Notes: generated by a model not told the origin, from the sequence alone. A stretch of DNA of 64,000 nucleotides from Streptomyces longhuiensis (GCF_020616555.1 NZ_CP085173.1:5348001-5412000); one strand, 5' to 3'. Shown: positions 7,262-15,770, numbered from the stretch's first letter. Translations and numbers: made by a program.

Positions 7262-8743
7262 TCAGATCATGCGCCGCTGTTCCTGTGGAACGGGCGCGGC
7301 GGGGCGCGTCATTTCGAGGTATCGGCCATTCCTGGTGCGCCCGGAGTCGATGAGGACGCCCCGGGCGGCCAGGGTCGGTTGGAGGCGCTTGAGCCGGTCG
7401 GAGAGGACTTTGCCCGTGGTCGGCCACCCCTTGGGCAGGGGCCGCATCCCGTCGCCGTGGTAGAGGCCGCTAAGGAGGTGCAGCCACTCCGTGGACGTCA
7501 TCCGCTGGGCCGCGCCCGGGGAGATGGTGTCGGCGTGCCGGAGGACGGTCTGTGCGAGGAGGTCGCCTTCGATGACGTCGTCGTTGAGGTCGTCCAGGCT
7601 GGCCCGGTACGCGGCGAGTGCCCCGAGCCCGGTCGCGGCGTCGAACTGCGCGCACAGGTGCGCGAAGTCCGCCATCCGCAGATCCGTCGGTGTCTCCGTT
7701 TTCACCGCACGGACCTTGACCGTGAGGTCCAGGAGCGAGCCGAGCACGAGGGGCAGCACCTCCTCGTAGTCCACCCACAGTTCCGCTTCAGTGCGGCGGA
7801 CCTTGGGCCGCTCCAGGCGCAGTGGCAGGAGCCGTTCGGCCAGGTCCGGGCGGATGACACCGACATCGATTCCGGTCAGGAGCAGGGGGCGGCGGTAGCC
7901 GACGCGGAACACGTCCCCGTCGGTGAACAGCGCCCGTTTGACGCTCTCAGCTCCGGTCACGATGCAGCACATCGCGTCGGACAGATCCGGCGACATGTGG
8001 GACAGGTTGTCCAGGGCGGTGACCCACCCGGCCGCGACCGCCGCGATCAGGTTCTCTTCATCCTTCGGTGCCCGGCGCAGGTCCCCGGTCATGCCCTCCA
8101 CAATGCGGATCAGCATCCGCCCGCCCGTGGACTTGCCCGCGCCCTGCGGCCCGGTCAGGAACGGCGCCGGGACAGGGACGGACGGACCGAGACAGCCGAT
8201 CAGCCAGGCAAGGGCCAGGGATTCGGTGTCTGCGGTGGCGAAGTTGCATAGCCGCATCAGCAGGTCGATGCCCTTGCCGTCGGTGTCCTTGGCCGGCAGG
8301 GGAAGTTCCCCGGTGAGCTGTGTGCGGCGCCAGCACACCTCCCGCGGGTCGGGAACGGTGATCTCCCAGCCGGTGGGGTGGATGCGCACGGACTGCCCGT
8401 CATCACGGCCCAGGTCCAGCCACGTCGCCCCGTCAAAGCCCGGGGCGACCCGGATGTACACGGGCTGGACGTCCTCGCTCAGCGCGAGTGCCTCGATCAG
8501 GTCCAACGCCTCCTTGATGGCACTGCCGTTGAAGACGCCTTTCCCGTCGTGGAACAGGCCGACCATGAGCTCCTGGCGGTGGCTACCCGTGGTGCCCTGG
8601 GAGCGGATCGGGCGGGCCACGGGGTGGCCGTTCTTCTGCGCGTAGACGGTGCCGTCGGGAGTGCGGAAGTACCGGAAGTGCGCTTGGGCGTAGTCGGTGA
8701 TGACCTCGCGGGCCGGGGTCTTGTCGTCGTCTGCCACGGTCAC
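7262..8743 (-). CDS. AICE replication protein, P-loop ATPase (helicase-like)
   Basis: A 493-residue protein with Walker A GPQGAGKST (about residue 200), TALDNLSHM in the Walker B position and a C-terminal winged-helix-like region (STEWLHLLSGLY...TGKVLSDRLKRL). It resembles the superfamily-3-like ATPases that accompany primase-polymerases in actinomycete elements and phages. It probably unwinds the origin of the excised circle. The GTG start at 8743 overlaps the primase stop by 4 nt (GTGA), implying translational coupling. A GTG at 8737 with GGGAG 7 nt upstream is the alternative start. Confidence 0.75.
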   Translation of the reverse strand: MTVADDDKTPAREVITDYAQAHFRYFRTPDGTVYAQKNGHPVARPIRSQGTTGSHRQELMVGLFHDGKGVFNGSAIKEALDLIEALALSEDVQPVYIRVAPGFDGATWLDLGRDDGQSVRIHPTGWEITVPDPREVCWRRTQLTGELPLPAKDTDGKGIDLLMRLCNFATADTESLALAWLIGCLGPSVPVPAPFLTGPQGAGKSTGGRMLIRIVEGMTGDLRRAPKDEENLIAAVAAGWVTALDNLSHMSPDLSDAMCCIVTGAESVKRALFTDGDVFRVGYRRPLLLTGIDVGVIRPDLAERLLPLRLERPKVRRTEAELWVDYEEVLPLVLGSLLDLTVKVRAVKTETPTDLRMADFAHLCAQFDAATGLGALAAYRASLDDLNDDVIEGDLLAQTVLRHADTISPGAAQRMTSTEWLHLLSGLYHGDGMRPLPKGWPTTGKVLSDRLKRLQPTLAARGVLIDSGRTRNGRYLEMTRPAAPVPQEQRRMI

Positions 8744-9600
8744 ACTCCCAACGTGGTACGGGCATTGGCCCATGCTTCGGTGCAGTGGCGGGCGCTCTCG
8801 CCCTTGGCCTGCGCGGCGGTGAATAGTCGGCCGACGTGCGCGTCGGTGAGGCAGCCGCACCGGCCGTGCGTGGACAGCACGGCCAGGAACGTGCGGTACA
8901 CGGCGTTGTGCACGCCGCTGGTGGCCGCGGTGATGCGCTGCTCCGCCATCGCGATGCCGCGCTCCAGGAACGAGGGCGTGCGATGCCGGCACTCCCCGTC
9001 CCCGTTCGGCGCGGTCACCGTGAGCGCAAGAGACGTGGGCCGGGCCAGGGCGGGCTTGCTCACGGCGAGAGCACGCACGGTATCCGGCAGGGAGGCCATC
9101 TCACCGGCGCCGAACCCGAGCCAGCGGGCGTAGGCCATCGTGGACTTGATGTCCACGCCGGGCCGCACGCCGTTGGCTGACTGCATCCGACCGAGGTAGA
9201 GCCAGTGTTCGCCCCGGGTGGTGGGCACGGTCTGCGTGACGGGCAGGTGCTCGCGAGCCCATGCGATGGCGTCGGCATTGTCGAGGTCCACCACGGTCAG
9301 CCCGGCGCCTCCGGGGTGGTAGGCGACGGCACTCGCGTACAGCCAGGCGCGGCGCCAGGGCCTGGAGTTGATGACGGTCGGGTCGGTGGTCGCGGCTGCC
9401 CATGCGTGGCAGGGGCCGGGGCAAGTGCACGTTCCGGGGGTTTTCATGTTCGGCCGGCCGCCGCACGCGTTGCCGGTGCAGCGCCGGCAGTTGCCGAACG
9501 GCACCTTCCCCGCTCGTAACGGCAGCGCGGGCAGACCAGATGCTGCCAGGGCGAGAGCGGTGTGCAGGTGCTCTCCCTCAATGAAGGTTGGTTGCGTCAT
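8740..9600 (-). CDS. Bifunctional primase-polymerase (Prim-Pol, AEP type) of the AICE
   Basis: 286 residues matching the N-terminal primase/polymerase domain family: ALPLRAGKVPF near residue 27, LTVVDLDNADA (acidic metal-binding motif), THGRCG and GVDIKSTMAYARWLGFG. A Cys-rich insert near residues 39-65 (CRRC, CTCPGPC, CH) suggests a zinc ribbon. It would prime and initiate replication, as in the RepPP class of AICE. The ATG has GGAGGA 9 nt upstream. It is coupled to the ATPase by a 4-nt overlap, so together they are the likely replication initiator. Confidence 0.85.
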   Translation of the reverse strand: MTQPTFIEGEHLHTALALAASGLPALPLRAGKVPFGNCRRCTGNACGGRPNMKTPGTCTCPGPCHAWAAATTDPTVINSRPWRRAWLYASAVAYHPGGAGLTVVDLDNADAIAWAREHLPVTQTVPTTRGEHWLYLGRMQSANGVRPGVDIKSTMAYARWLGFGAGEMASLPDTVRALAVSKPALARPTSLALTVTAPNGDGECRHRTPSFLERGIAMAEQRITAATSGVHNAVYRTFLAVLSTHGRCGCLTDAHVGRLFTAAQAKGESARHCTEAWANARTTLGV

Positions 9601-9640
9601 GCTGGAAGTCCTCCAGTTCGGTACTAGCGGGCTGGATCAC

Positions 9641-9681
9641 AAGGGCGGCCCCGGTTCTTTGGCGAGAGGGGGGCCGCCCTT
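9641..9681 (-). terminator. Terminator upstream of the replication operon
   Basis: Perfect 10-bp stem AAGGGCGGCC / GGCCGCCCTT just after the stop of the 158-residue transfer-region gene. It separates the transfer transcript from the Prim-Pol gene starting at 9600. Confidence 0.75.
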
Positions 9682-9685
9682 GGTG

Positions 9686-10162
9686 TCAGTGCTGGTTGTT
9701 CGTTTTGGCCCACACGCCGGTCGTGCGGCTGTGGACGTTGCGCCGGTCCTGGTAGACGGGGCCCTCGTAGTGGTGGTGGACGTCCGGGGCGGGCTTCGCG
9801 CGCTTGGCGAGCCGTGCGAGCGCGAGCACGAGGGCGGTGGGGGCGCCGAACACGAGGCCGCACACGACCGGGTCGGCGAACTGGGACACGTACATCAGCA
9901 CGGACGCTGTGCCGCCGACCATGGCGGTGGCGGTGCCCCCGGCGAGCATGAGCACGCTGGCGTCCGTGGCGCCCTGGCTCATCGGGGGCCGTCCGGGCTG
10001 GGCGACGGGCGGGGTGGTGCCGTGGGTGGGGATCGGCGTGTCGTCGCGGTAGGCGGTGGGCCGGTAGGCGTCGGTGATGATCCGGCGGGCCTCGGCCGCC
10101 GCTTCGTCCTCGCTCATCCCGGCGTCCGGCCGGATCGTGCCGGGGTTGGTCTCGGGGTGCAT
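9686..10162 (-). CDS. Hypothetical AICE membrane protein, 158 aa
   Basis: No family recognised. The N-terminal half is soluble with a short acidic helix (MSEDEAAAEARRIITDAYRP). Residues about 70-125 hold two hydrophobic segments (SVLMLAGGTATAMVGGTASVLMYV and DPVVCGLVFGAPTALVLALARL) followed by basic residues. The His-rich tail DVHHHYEGPVYQ is distinctive. It lies 12 bp downstream of another membrane protein gene and ends at a terminator. The position between TraB and the replication genes suggests a Spd-like role in spreading through mycelium, by context only. Confidence 0.7.
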   Translation of the reverse strand: MHPETNPGTIRPDAGMSEDEAAAEARRIITDAYRPTAYRDDTPIPTHGTTPPVAQPGRPPMSQGATDASVLMLAGGTATAMVGGTASVLMYVSQFADPVVCGLVFGAPTALVLALARLAKRAKPAPDVHHHYEGPVYQDRRNVHSRTTGVWAKTNNQH

Positions 10163-10174
10163 GCGGATGCCCTC

Positions 10175-10369
10175 CTAGAAGTCGATGTGCTGGACGGAGT
10201 CGACGATGGCGCTCGTCATGTCGCTGATCGGTCCGGCAGCGCCGGTGGAGGCGAGGAAGAACCCGAACATCACGGCGACGAACGCGGCGATCGGACCAAC
10301 GTCGCGGTTGCGTATCAGCCCGAACAGGGCGAGTCCGAAGAGCAGGGCGAGCGAGACGGTCACAGCCAT
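10175..10369 (-). CDS. Small AICE membrane protein, 64 aa
   Basis: Two transmembrane segments in 64 residues (VSLALLFGLALFGLI and IAAFVAVMFGFFLAS) joined by a basic loop (RNRDVG). The ATG has GGAG 7-8 nt upstream (AAGGAGCGCCCT). Small two-TM proteins in this position are common in Streptomyces plasmids and AICEs and are usually called Spd or transfer proteins; function unproven. Confidence 0.75.
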   Translation of the reverse strand: MAVTVSLALLFGLALFGLIRNRDVGPIAAFVAVMFGFFLASTGAAGPISDMTSAIVDSVQHIDF

Positions 10370-10437
10370 AGGGCGCTCCTTGAGGGGCGTGGAAGGGGTG
10401 TCCGTGCGGTGATGCGGAACCGGTCCGGCGGGTTCGG

Positions 10438-10595
10438 CAGGGAGGCAGAGGCACCCCCTGCTGGTGGCACTGTGGAGGGGGTATCAGGGGTGCTGACCTG
10501 GGGTGCCTCCCTGACTCCCTGATGGATCATTCGTGCTGGTCAGGGCCAGGGAGGCGGGGCAGGGAGGGGCTCAGGGAGTTCTCCCTGCCTCCCTG
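10438..10595. other. CAGGGAG repeat cluster, candidate clt / TraB recognition locus
   Basis: The 7-mer CAGGGAG occurs at 10438, 10547, 10560 and 10572, and its complement CTCCCTG at 10507, 10515, 10581 and 10589: eight copies in 158 bp. CAGGGAG-TT-CTCCCTG (10572-10587) is a perfect palindrome. It lies directly downstream of the traB-like gene. In Streptomyces conjugative plasmids the cis-acting transfer locus is a set of short repeats bound by TraB near the 3' end of traB, so this is the prime candidate. Confidence 0.5.
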
Positions 10596-10618
10596 ACCCG
10601 CGTGGGGCGCGGCTCCCT

Positions 10619-12736
10619 CTATTCGGACGCCGAAGCGGAATCACTGTCGGGCCTGTTGGCGAGGGCGCGTGCGACGCGCTCGCGGCCGACGACCATGCGC
10701 CCGTCGGACTTGTACGGCTCGGCGCCGGTGCCGTCGAGGACGCGCTTGAGGTCGACGAACGACCACTTGCCGTAGGCGTCCTCGTTGAGCATCGCCAGGC
10801 GCTTGAGGATGTCCTGGGTGAGGACTCGGGAGGCGTCCCCGAGGACGGAGGCGATGTCGGCGAGCGGGTCCCGCTCTTCGCCCCGCTCGATGACGGTGAG
10901 GGTGGTGACTCCGTCCCGCATCGCCTTGGCGCGGTCGGTGATGGCTTCGGCCGCGTCGTCGTCGACGTAGTGCGTGCGCACGGTGATGGATGACTGGCCC
11001 TTGGGGATGTCGATGCCGGACGACGCGACCACGAGCGTGCCCTGATCCAGGCCCGGACGCAGCAGGTTCGGTGCGGCGCCGCCGTCAACCGCCTTGTCCC
11101 CGAGCGCCATTCGGGCCTGCGACTCGGTGCCGAGCGCGAGCGAGGCCCGGGTGTGGGCTCCCTCGCGCACCAGCTTGGGCAGGTTCTGGTCGGTGGGGTC
11201 CTGGGTGCCCTGCCACATCAGGACGTTCACTGCACGTCCCTGGTTGTGAATCTTGCGGACGGCCATGAAGTACCGGGACGTGGCCTTGGATCCGCCGTAG
11301 AAGCGGCCGTCCTCGTCCTTGAGCGGGCACATGAACGCGACCTGCGCCTCGTCGACCAGGACGATGAGAGCGGGGAACACGGTGCCGGCCGGGGCCATCA
11401 GACGGCGGTTCATCTCGTCGACGGCGCCCTCGACCATCTCGGTCACCTGGATCACGTGCTCATCCGTCGGCCCCTGGATCAGGGTGGTGGCCAGGCCGTC
11501 GAACATGGCCCAGTCGCCCACGCCCTTGAGGTCACCCATGAGGAACTGCACCGACCTGTCCAGCGCCAGCCACAGGGCCAGGGAGCGCAGGGCGACGGTC
11601 TTGCCCTGGTTGGACAGGCCCGTGATGAGCAGATGCCGCTGATACAGGCTCAGCGCGGCGGCGTCGCCGCGCAGGTCCTGGCCCCAGGGGGCGCGTCCCT
11701 TGGCGTAGTCGGCGGTCATGGTGTCGTCGGTGACCAGCGGGGACGGGCCGATCGGCTCGTCGAGCGCACCCGAGTCGGCGACCCACAGGCGCACGGTGCG
11801 GGCGGCCTGGGGGATAGTGATGAACACTTCGTGCTCGTGCCGGGTCAGGTTCTCGGCGAGCTTGCGGCGCCGGTTCTGCACCTCGATCGTCGACACGCCG
11901 GAGGGCAGGGTGACGTCGACCTCGACGCCGCATCCGGCGATCCGGATCGGCCCGAGCATGCCCGCGCCGGCGTCGCCCATCTCCTTGATGGCGTTGCGCA
12001 GCGCCGGAACGCCCAGGTCACGCAGGGCCTTGACCACGATCGACGGCGTGATCGGCTCACCCTCACCGTTGCGGATGTTGTCCGGGAGGGCCCAGGCCGG
12101 GGCGGCCTGCTGCTTGCTGCCGACCGTCCACAGCGCGAGCAGCGCGAGGATCGGGCCGGTCGTGAGGGCGGGACCCCAGACGACCTGCACGATCCGGATC
12201 AGCAGGCCGATGAAGTCGATGACGGCCGCGAGCGGGGTGATGACGTCGCCGATGTCGTGATTGTTGATGGCCATCACGACCCCGAGCGCGACCAGCACCC
12301 CGACGCTCATGCCGGCGCCGACCGCGACGCCCTTGGCCGCGTCGACCGGGGAGTGCAGCAGATCCATGCGGCGGTGGTGCCTGGCCTCGCGAAAGCGCTG
12401 GAGCCGGTCCTCCCACTCCTCCGCGACCTCGAAGTTGCCGGCCGCCTCGGCGGCCCGCAGCATCCGCTCGTAGCGGGCACCGGTCTTCCCGTCCCACGCG
12501 CGGCGGGCCACGATCCGGCCCCCGTTGACGGTGTAGAGGCCGTGGCGGGCCACCGCACGGGCGGTCGTCTTCGTCGTCTCGTGCGTGACGGCCCTACGCA
12601 CCGCCCGGCCGGAACGCACCCACAGCGGCACGGCCTTGGCCGGCGCCGCATCGGGGACCACGGTCAGGGCGGTCACCGTCGCCGCCTCGATGGTCGGATC
12701 GGTGTTCTTGTGCAGGTGAACGACGTTCTCGGACAT
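10619..12736 (-). CDS. TraB/TraSA-type FtsK-SpoIIIE DNA translocase
   Basis: A 705-residue protein that would pump double-stranded element DNA between hyphae. Two or three hydrophobic segments near residues 145-210 anchor it in the membrane. The motor domain has Walker A GLSNQGKT (about 370) and Walker B ALIVLVDEAQ (about 455), and the C-terminus carries a winged-helix-like region (ILKRLAMLNEDAYGKWSF...VDLKRVLDG). The ATG at 12736 was chosen for its AGGAG 10 nt upstream; the frame opens earlier without a site. The CAGGGAG cluster follows its stop codon. Confidence 0.92.
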   Translation of the reverse strand: MSENVVHLHKNTDPTIEAATVTALTVVPDAAPAKAVPLWVRSGRAVRRAVTHETTKTTARAVARHGLYTVNGGRIVARRAWDGKTGARYERMLRAAEAAGNFEVAEEWEDRLQRFREARHHRRMDLLHSPVDAAKGVAVGAGMSVGVLVALGVVMAINNHDIGDVITPLAAVIDFIGLLIRIVQVVWGPALTTGPILALLALWTVGSKQQAAPAWALPDNIRNGEGEPITPSIVVKALRDLGVPALRNAIKEMGDAGAGMLGPIRIAGCGVEVDVTLPSGVSTIEVQNRRRKLAENLTRHEHEVFITIPQAARTVRLWVADSGALDEPIGPSPLVTDDTMTADYAKGRAPWGQDLRGDAAALSLYQRHLLITGLSNQGKTVALRSLALWLALDRSVQFLMGDLKGVGDWAMFDGLATTLIQGPTDEHVIQVTEMVEGAVDEMNRRLMAPAGTVFPALIVLVDEAQVAFMCPLKDEDGRFYGGSKATSRYFMAVRKIHNQGRAVNVLMWQGTQDPTDQNLPKLVREGAHTRASLALGTESQARMALGDKAVDGGAAPNLLRPGLDQGTLVVASSGIDIPKGQSSITVRTHYVDDDAAEAITDRAKAMRDGVTTLTVIERGEERDPLADIASVLGDASRVLTQDILKRLAMLNEDAYGKWSFVDLKRVLDGTGAEPYKSDGRMVVGRERVARALANRPDSDSASASE

Positions 12737-13013
12737 GCGGGGACTACTCCTGACTGCCCCGATCCGGGGCGGGAAGCGAAGAAGGGGGCGCCGTGGCGGC
12801 TCCCTAGATGAGTGCGCGATCGGGGCGCTGCTCCGGTTAGCGGACCGGGATGCCGGGCGGCCGAGTGAACGCCCGTGTCCGGGAGCGCCGCTGAGTGTTG
12901 AGCTGGGTGCCGGCCGGGCGGTTTGAGTGCTCCTCCTGCCGGGACGGCACACTCCGGGCACTGCCCGGGAAGGGGGCGAACCCTCGCCCTCTCGAACTCA
13001 CAGAAAGCGAGTC
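12737..13013. promoter_or_regulatory. Divergent intergenic region between the translocase and chaplin genes
   Basis: 277 bp without a convincing gene. It holds a short hairpin GCCCC-GATCC-GGGGC (12756-12770) in the translocase leader, possibly an attenuator, and must contain the chaplin promoter. Confidence 0.4.
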
Positions 13014-13253
13014 ATGATCGCCATGAAGAAGCTGCTCGCGGTTGCCACCGCTGCCGGTGCCGTCGTCCTGGCCGGAGCGGGCCTCGCAGCCGCCGACACC
13101 GGCGCACAGGGCGGTGCGATGAACTCCCCCGGCGTGATCTCCGGCAACACCGCTCAGGTCCCGGTCCACGTCCCGGTCAATGTGTGCGGTAACTCCGTCA
13201 ACGTCATCGGCTTGCTCGACCCCGCCTTCGGCAACCAGTGCGCCAACGACTGA
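13014..13253 (+). CDS. Small chaplin (hydrophobic aerial-hypha surface protein)
   Basis: 79 residues: a signal peptide (MKKLLAVATAAGAVVLAGAG then LAAAD) followed by a single chaplin domain with the family signature SPGVISGN, Q(V)PVHVPVNVCGN, VIGLLDPAFGN and the two conserved Cys. Chaplins are secreted, form amyloid-like surface films and help aerial hyphae leave water. ATG at 13014; the ATG at 13023 is an alternative start. It is the only plus-strand gene within the otherwise minus-strand transfer region, and an unusual cargo for an AICE. Confidence 0.92.
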   Translation: MIAMKKLLAVATAAGAVVLAGAGLAAADTGAQGGAMNSPGVISGNTAQVPVHVPVNVCGNSVNVIGLLDPAFGNQCAND

Positions 13254-13268
13254 TCTGACTGGACAGGC

Positions 13269-13300
13269 CGAACGCGGCCCTGTGGGGGGGCCTGTGTTCG
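13269..13300 (+). terminator. Hairpin after the chaplin gene
   Basis: CGAAC...GTTCG with internal GGCCC/GGGCC forms a two-part stem starting 15 bp after the stop codon. Confidence 0.55.
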
Positions 13301-13375
13301 GGTGAGTGTCGGCGGCCGGTCTTCCAGTCCCGGCCGCCCACGCGTGCTGAACCCATCAGGAACGGGCTGGGGATG

Positions 13376-13693
13376 TCACCACCAGCCTGAGGACTTCTTG
13401 GCGGCCTTGGCCTTGGCGGTCTCGTGCACGATCCGCTGACGCTCGCTCGTGAGCGCGGCGATTTCCGCTATGAGCCGGGTCTCGGCCGCGCTCCACGCGG
13501 TCTCCACCTTCCGTTCCGCGCGGTCGGTGCTCTTGTGCCGCACGACCCTGTAGGAGCCGCCGGCGATCCCGGCGGCGACCGCGCGGCGCTCGCGGCCGTC
13601 CAGCGGCCACATCTCGCGGTTCTGCACGGCTTCGAGCTTCCGGTTCGTCTGCTGGATGGCGCGGTCCAGGCGGCGGGTATCGGGCTTGCCCAT
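13376..13693 (-). CDS. Hypothetical AICE protein, 105 aa, basic helical
   Basis: No family recognised. Strongly charged and probably helical (MGKPDTRRLDRAIQQTNRKL; ETRLIAEIAALTSERQRIV), with a Lys-rich end. The ATG at 13693 was chosen because GAGGAG lies 8 nt upstream; GTG at 13702 is in frame. It starts 1 nt after the stop of the preceding gene, so the pair is coupled. Last gene of the small-gene transfer operon. Confidence 0.75.
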   Translation of the reverse strand: MGKPDTRRLDRAIQQTNRKLEAVQNREMWPLDGRERRAVAAGIAGGSYRVVRHKSTDRAERKVETAWSAAETRLIAEIAALTSERQRIVHETAKAKAAKKSSGWW

Positions 13694-13694
13694 G

Positions 13695-14093
13695 TCAGGC
13701 ACTCCTCGGGAAGTCGGAGGGGGTGGGGTAGGCGCAGGTCACGCACATGCCGAGCGAGGTCGGCAGGCAGTAGCTGTAGGTGATCTGGCAGACGGGGCAG
13801 GTGCGGCGGGCGACCATCGCCAGGGCGAGCGCACCCCACTTGCGCGAGGTCATCGGCCGCACCGGACGGGCGAGGTCGAGGCGGTACAGGAACGCCACGC
13901 TCACGCCCGCTTTGCGGCGGCGCGAGGTGCGCATGAGCTGAGCCGCTATCGGCTGACCGCCCGGCCGTAAGCCCTGCGCTCGCAACTGCCGGCGCGTGGC
14001 GTAGCCGTCAGGGGCGAACTTCCACGGATAGGTGGGGATCCCGTAGCGAGCGCCGTTCGGGTCGTAGCACTTGCTGTAGGCGGTGCCCATCAC
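13695..14093 (-). CDS. AICE zinc-ribbon-like protein with RRQLRAQGLRPGGQ motif
   Basis: 132 residues. The segment TRRQLRAQGLRPGGQPIA near residue 33 is a signature I associate with accessory proteins of Streptomyces AICEs and plasmids, function unknown. The C-terminal half has CPVC...CVTC, a likely zinc ribbon. GTG start overlaps the upstream stop by 4 nt (GTGA). It probably belongs to the transfer/spread operon; a nucleic-acid-binding role is inferred from the Cys pairs and basic character. Confidence 0.75.
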   Translation of the reverse strand: MMGTAYSKCYDPNGARYGIPTYPWKFAPDGYATRRQLRAQGLRPGGQPIAAQLMRTSRRRKAGVSVAFLYRLDLARPVRPMTSRKWGALALAMVARRTCPVCQITYSYCLPTSLGMCVTCAYPTPSDFPRSA

Positions 14094-15193
14094 GCGACCT
14101 CAGCGCGTTCGGCACGCAGGGCCTCGCGCAGGGTGCGGGCATTCTTCGGCGACGTGTGCACCGCGAGGCGGATCCCCTCGGCGGTCAGCTTCGAGACCGG
14201 CCAATTGGCCGTCACAATGCGCGCCTCATCGAGCAGTTGATCGGCGGTCCGCTTGGGCCGACTCGATCGGGCAACCTCCGGCACGCGGCCGGTGGCCCGA
14301 CGCGGTCGGGTCGACTCCGCGGGCACCGTGCGCTTCTCGATCGGCCGGACCAAAGCCGACTCGATCGCCCGAACCGGCTTGCTCGGCAGGGCCGACTTCA
14401 GGAAGCCGACCTCGACCGGGCGCGGCAGAACGATCGGGTTCGCGGGGGCCGTTGTCGGGGTCGATTCGGGCAGGTCAGCGGTAGACCGAATCCTGACGTT
14501 CTCGGTGGATTCCTCCGTATTTGCTGCCAGGGTGGGAAGCGCGTTGGGGGTGAGGTGGAACATGGCCCGGAGCGCGGCGTCCGCGCCGATCGTGACGCGC
14601 TGGCGCTGCACATCGAGCAGCCTCGATCCCAGCTCCGCGTCACCCGAGCCGACCTTGCGGGCCAGGCGCCACGACGCCCGATCCGAGCGCTTGCGGATTT
14701 GTTCGCTGGGGTGGTTGGTTGCGCGGGCCCGGTGATAGGCGAGCCGCTGGACGACCTCGACCGCCCGGCGCTCGCCCTCCGCGTCCCGCCCGGAGGTGTG
14801 GACGGCGATGCGGCGGGCGAGGAAGGCGATGCCCTCGGCCGAGACGCACATGCCCATCGGGGTGATGGCGTAGATGACGGTGGTGCCCGGGTCGTCGGCG
14901 GCCATCGCGGCCATCGCCGATGCGGCTGCCGGCAGGGCCCATAGGCCGAGTCGGACGATGCGCGGGGAGGACTGGCCCAGCATGGTCAGCCCGAGCAGCA
15001 CGAGCGCGAGTACGGCGGTGGCGCCCTCACCGGCGGCGACCGCGCCAAGTGCGGTGCCCTTGCCGTAGGCGCGGCTGATGTTGCTGTAGGTGCCGATTCC
15101 ACCGAACGCGCCGGTGGCGAGCATCGGCACGAACGCCGCGCTCAGCACGATGATCTGCACCTTGCTCAGCGGCTTACGGGGTTGTGTGGTCAT
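14090..15193 (-). CDS. Spd-like membrane protein of the AICE (four TM segments plus basic C-terminus)
   Basis: 367 residues. The first 130 contain about four hydrophobic helices (IIVLSAAFVPMLATGAFGG, AVLALVLLGLTML, LGLWALPAAASAMAAM, VIYAITPMGMCVSAEGIAFL). A cytoplasmic basic region with helix-turn-helix-like features follows (ADQLLDEARIVTANWPVSKL, IRLAVHTSPKNARTLREALR). This layout fits spread or transfer membrane proteins of Streptomyces elements. ATG start overlaps the upstream stop by 4 nt, and its own stop overlaps the next start. Confidence 0.8.
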   Translation of the reverse strand: MTTQPRKPLSKVQIIVLSAAFVPMLATGAFGGIGTYSNISRAYGKGTALGAVAAGEGATAVLALVLLGLTMLGQSSPRIVRLGLWALPAAASAMAAMAADDPGTTVIYAITPMGMCVSAEGIAFLARRIAVHTSGRDAEGERRAVEVVQRLAYHRARATNHPSEQIRKRSDRASWRLARKVGSGDAELGSRLLDVQRQRVTIGADAALRAMFHLTPNALPTLAANTEESTENVRIRSTADLPESTPTTAPANPIVLPRPVEVGFLKSALPSKPVRAIESALVRPIEKRTVPAESTRPRRATGRVPEVARSSRPKRTADQLLDEARIVTANWPVSKLTAEGIRLAVHTSPKNARTLREALRAERAEVA

Positions 15194-15471
15194 GCCGCCA
15201 ACTCCTCGCGCAGACGCCGAAGCTCGATGTCCTTGAGCAGCAGCTCTTGCTGAGCAGCGCTCAGCTCCTTCATGGCGCGGGAGAGAATCGCGCCGACCTC
15301 GTTCGTGGTCGCCTCCGCCCGCTCCGCACGGTCGGTTGCGGCGTACAGCTCGCGGACATGCCGGCCGAAGGCCTCGTTCGCATCGGCCGTGGTCTGCCGT
15401 GCGCGCTCACGGGCTGCCCTGGCGACAGGCACAAGGTGTTCGAGGCACAGTGTGCTGACGATGCGGATCAC
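15190..15471 (-). CDS. Hypothetical AICE protein, 93 aa, helical
   Basis: No family recognised. The sequence is almost entirely amphipathic helix (RAERAEATTNEVGAILSRAM; AAQQELLLKDIELRRLREEL), probably a coiled coil. GTG start with a 4-nt overlap to the upstream gene and ATGA overlap to the downstream one; the tight coupling argues that it is translated. Confidence 0.75.
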   Translation of the reverse strand: MIRIVSTLCLEHLVPVARAARERARQTTADANEAFGRHVRELYAATDRAERAEATTNEVGAILSRAMKELSAAQQELLLKDIELRRLREELAA

Positions 15472-15734
15472 GCGGCACCGCCCGTCATCGCGGCGGCGGC
15501 CTGGTTGGCCAGCTCACGGCGCGCGACCAGAACCCGGCGACGGGCCCGGCGGATGCGCCGCTCGTCCAGCTCGCTCGGGGTGCGGTCCAGGGTGACGATC
15601 TGCGCGTCCAGCAGCTCGACGCGGGCCAGGATGACGGGCATCTCGGCCTCGATCGCGTCCAGCTCCGCGGTAGTCGGCTCGCGGTCGAACCTGTCGGCCG
15701 TAACGGCCGTCTGAAGTGCAGCGATGATGCTCAT
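15468..15734 (-). CDS. Hypothetical AICE protein, 88 aa, coiled coil
   Basis: No family recognised. Helical and charged (TTAELDAIEAEMPVILARVE; ELDERRIRRARRRVLVARRE). ATG at 15734 with GGGAGA about 10 nt upstream; the frame extends further up without a better start. First gene after the hairpin at 15771-15800 and translationally coupled to the next. Confidence 0.72.
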   Translation of the reverse strand: MSIIAALQTAVTADRFDREPTTAELDAIEAEMPVILARVELLDAQIVTLDRTPSELDERRIRRARRRVLVARRELANQAAAAMTGGAA

Positions 15735-15770
15735 GAGTCGTGTTCTCCCTAGCAGGTGTGCGGCTCGACA

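Noticed and set aside
5498..8251. 917-aa plus-strand open frame across int, xis and the replication ATPase
   Set aside because: Antisense shadow of genes with clear catalytic motifs; crosses the TGACGCA region and a terminator.
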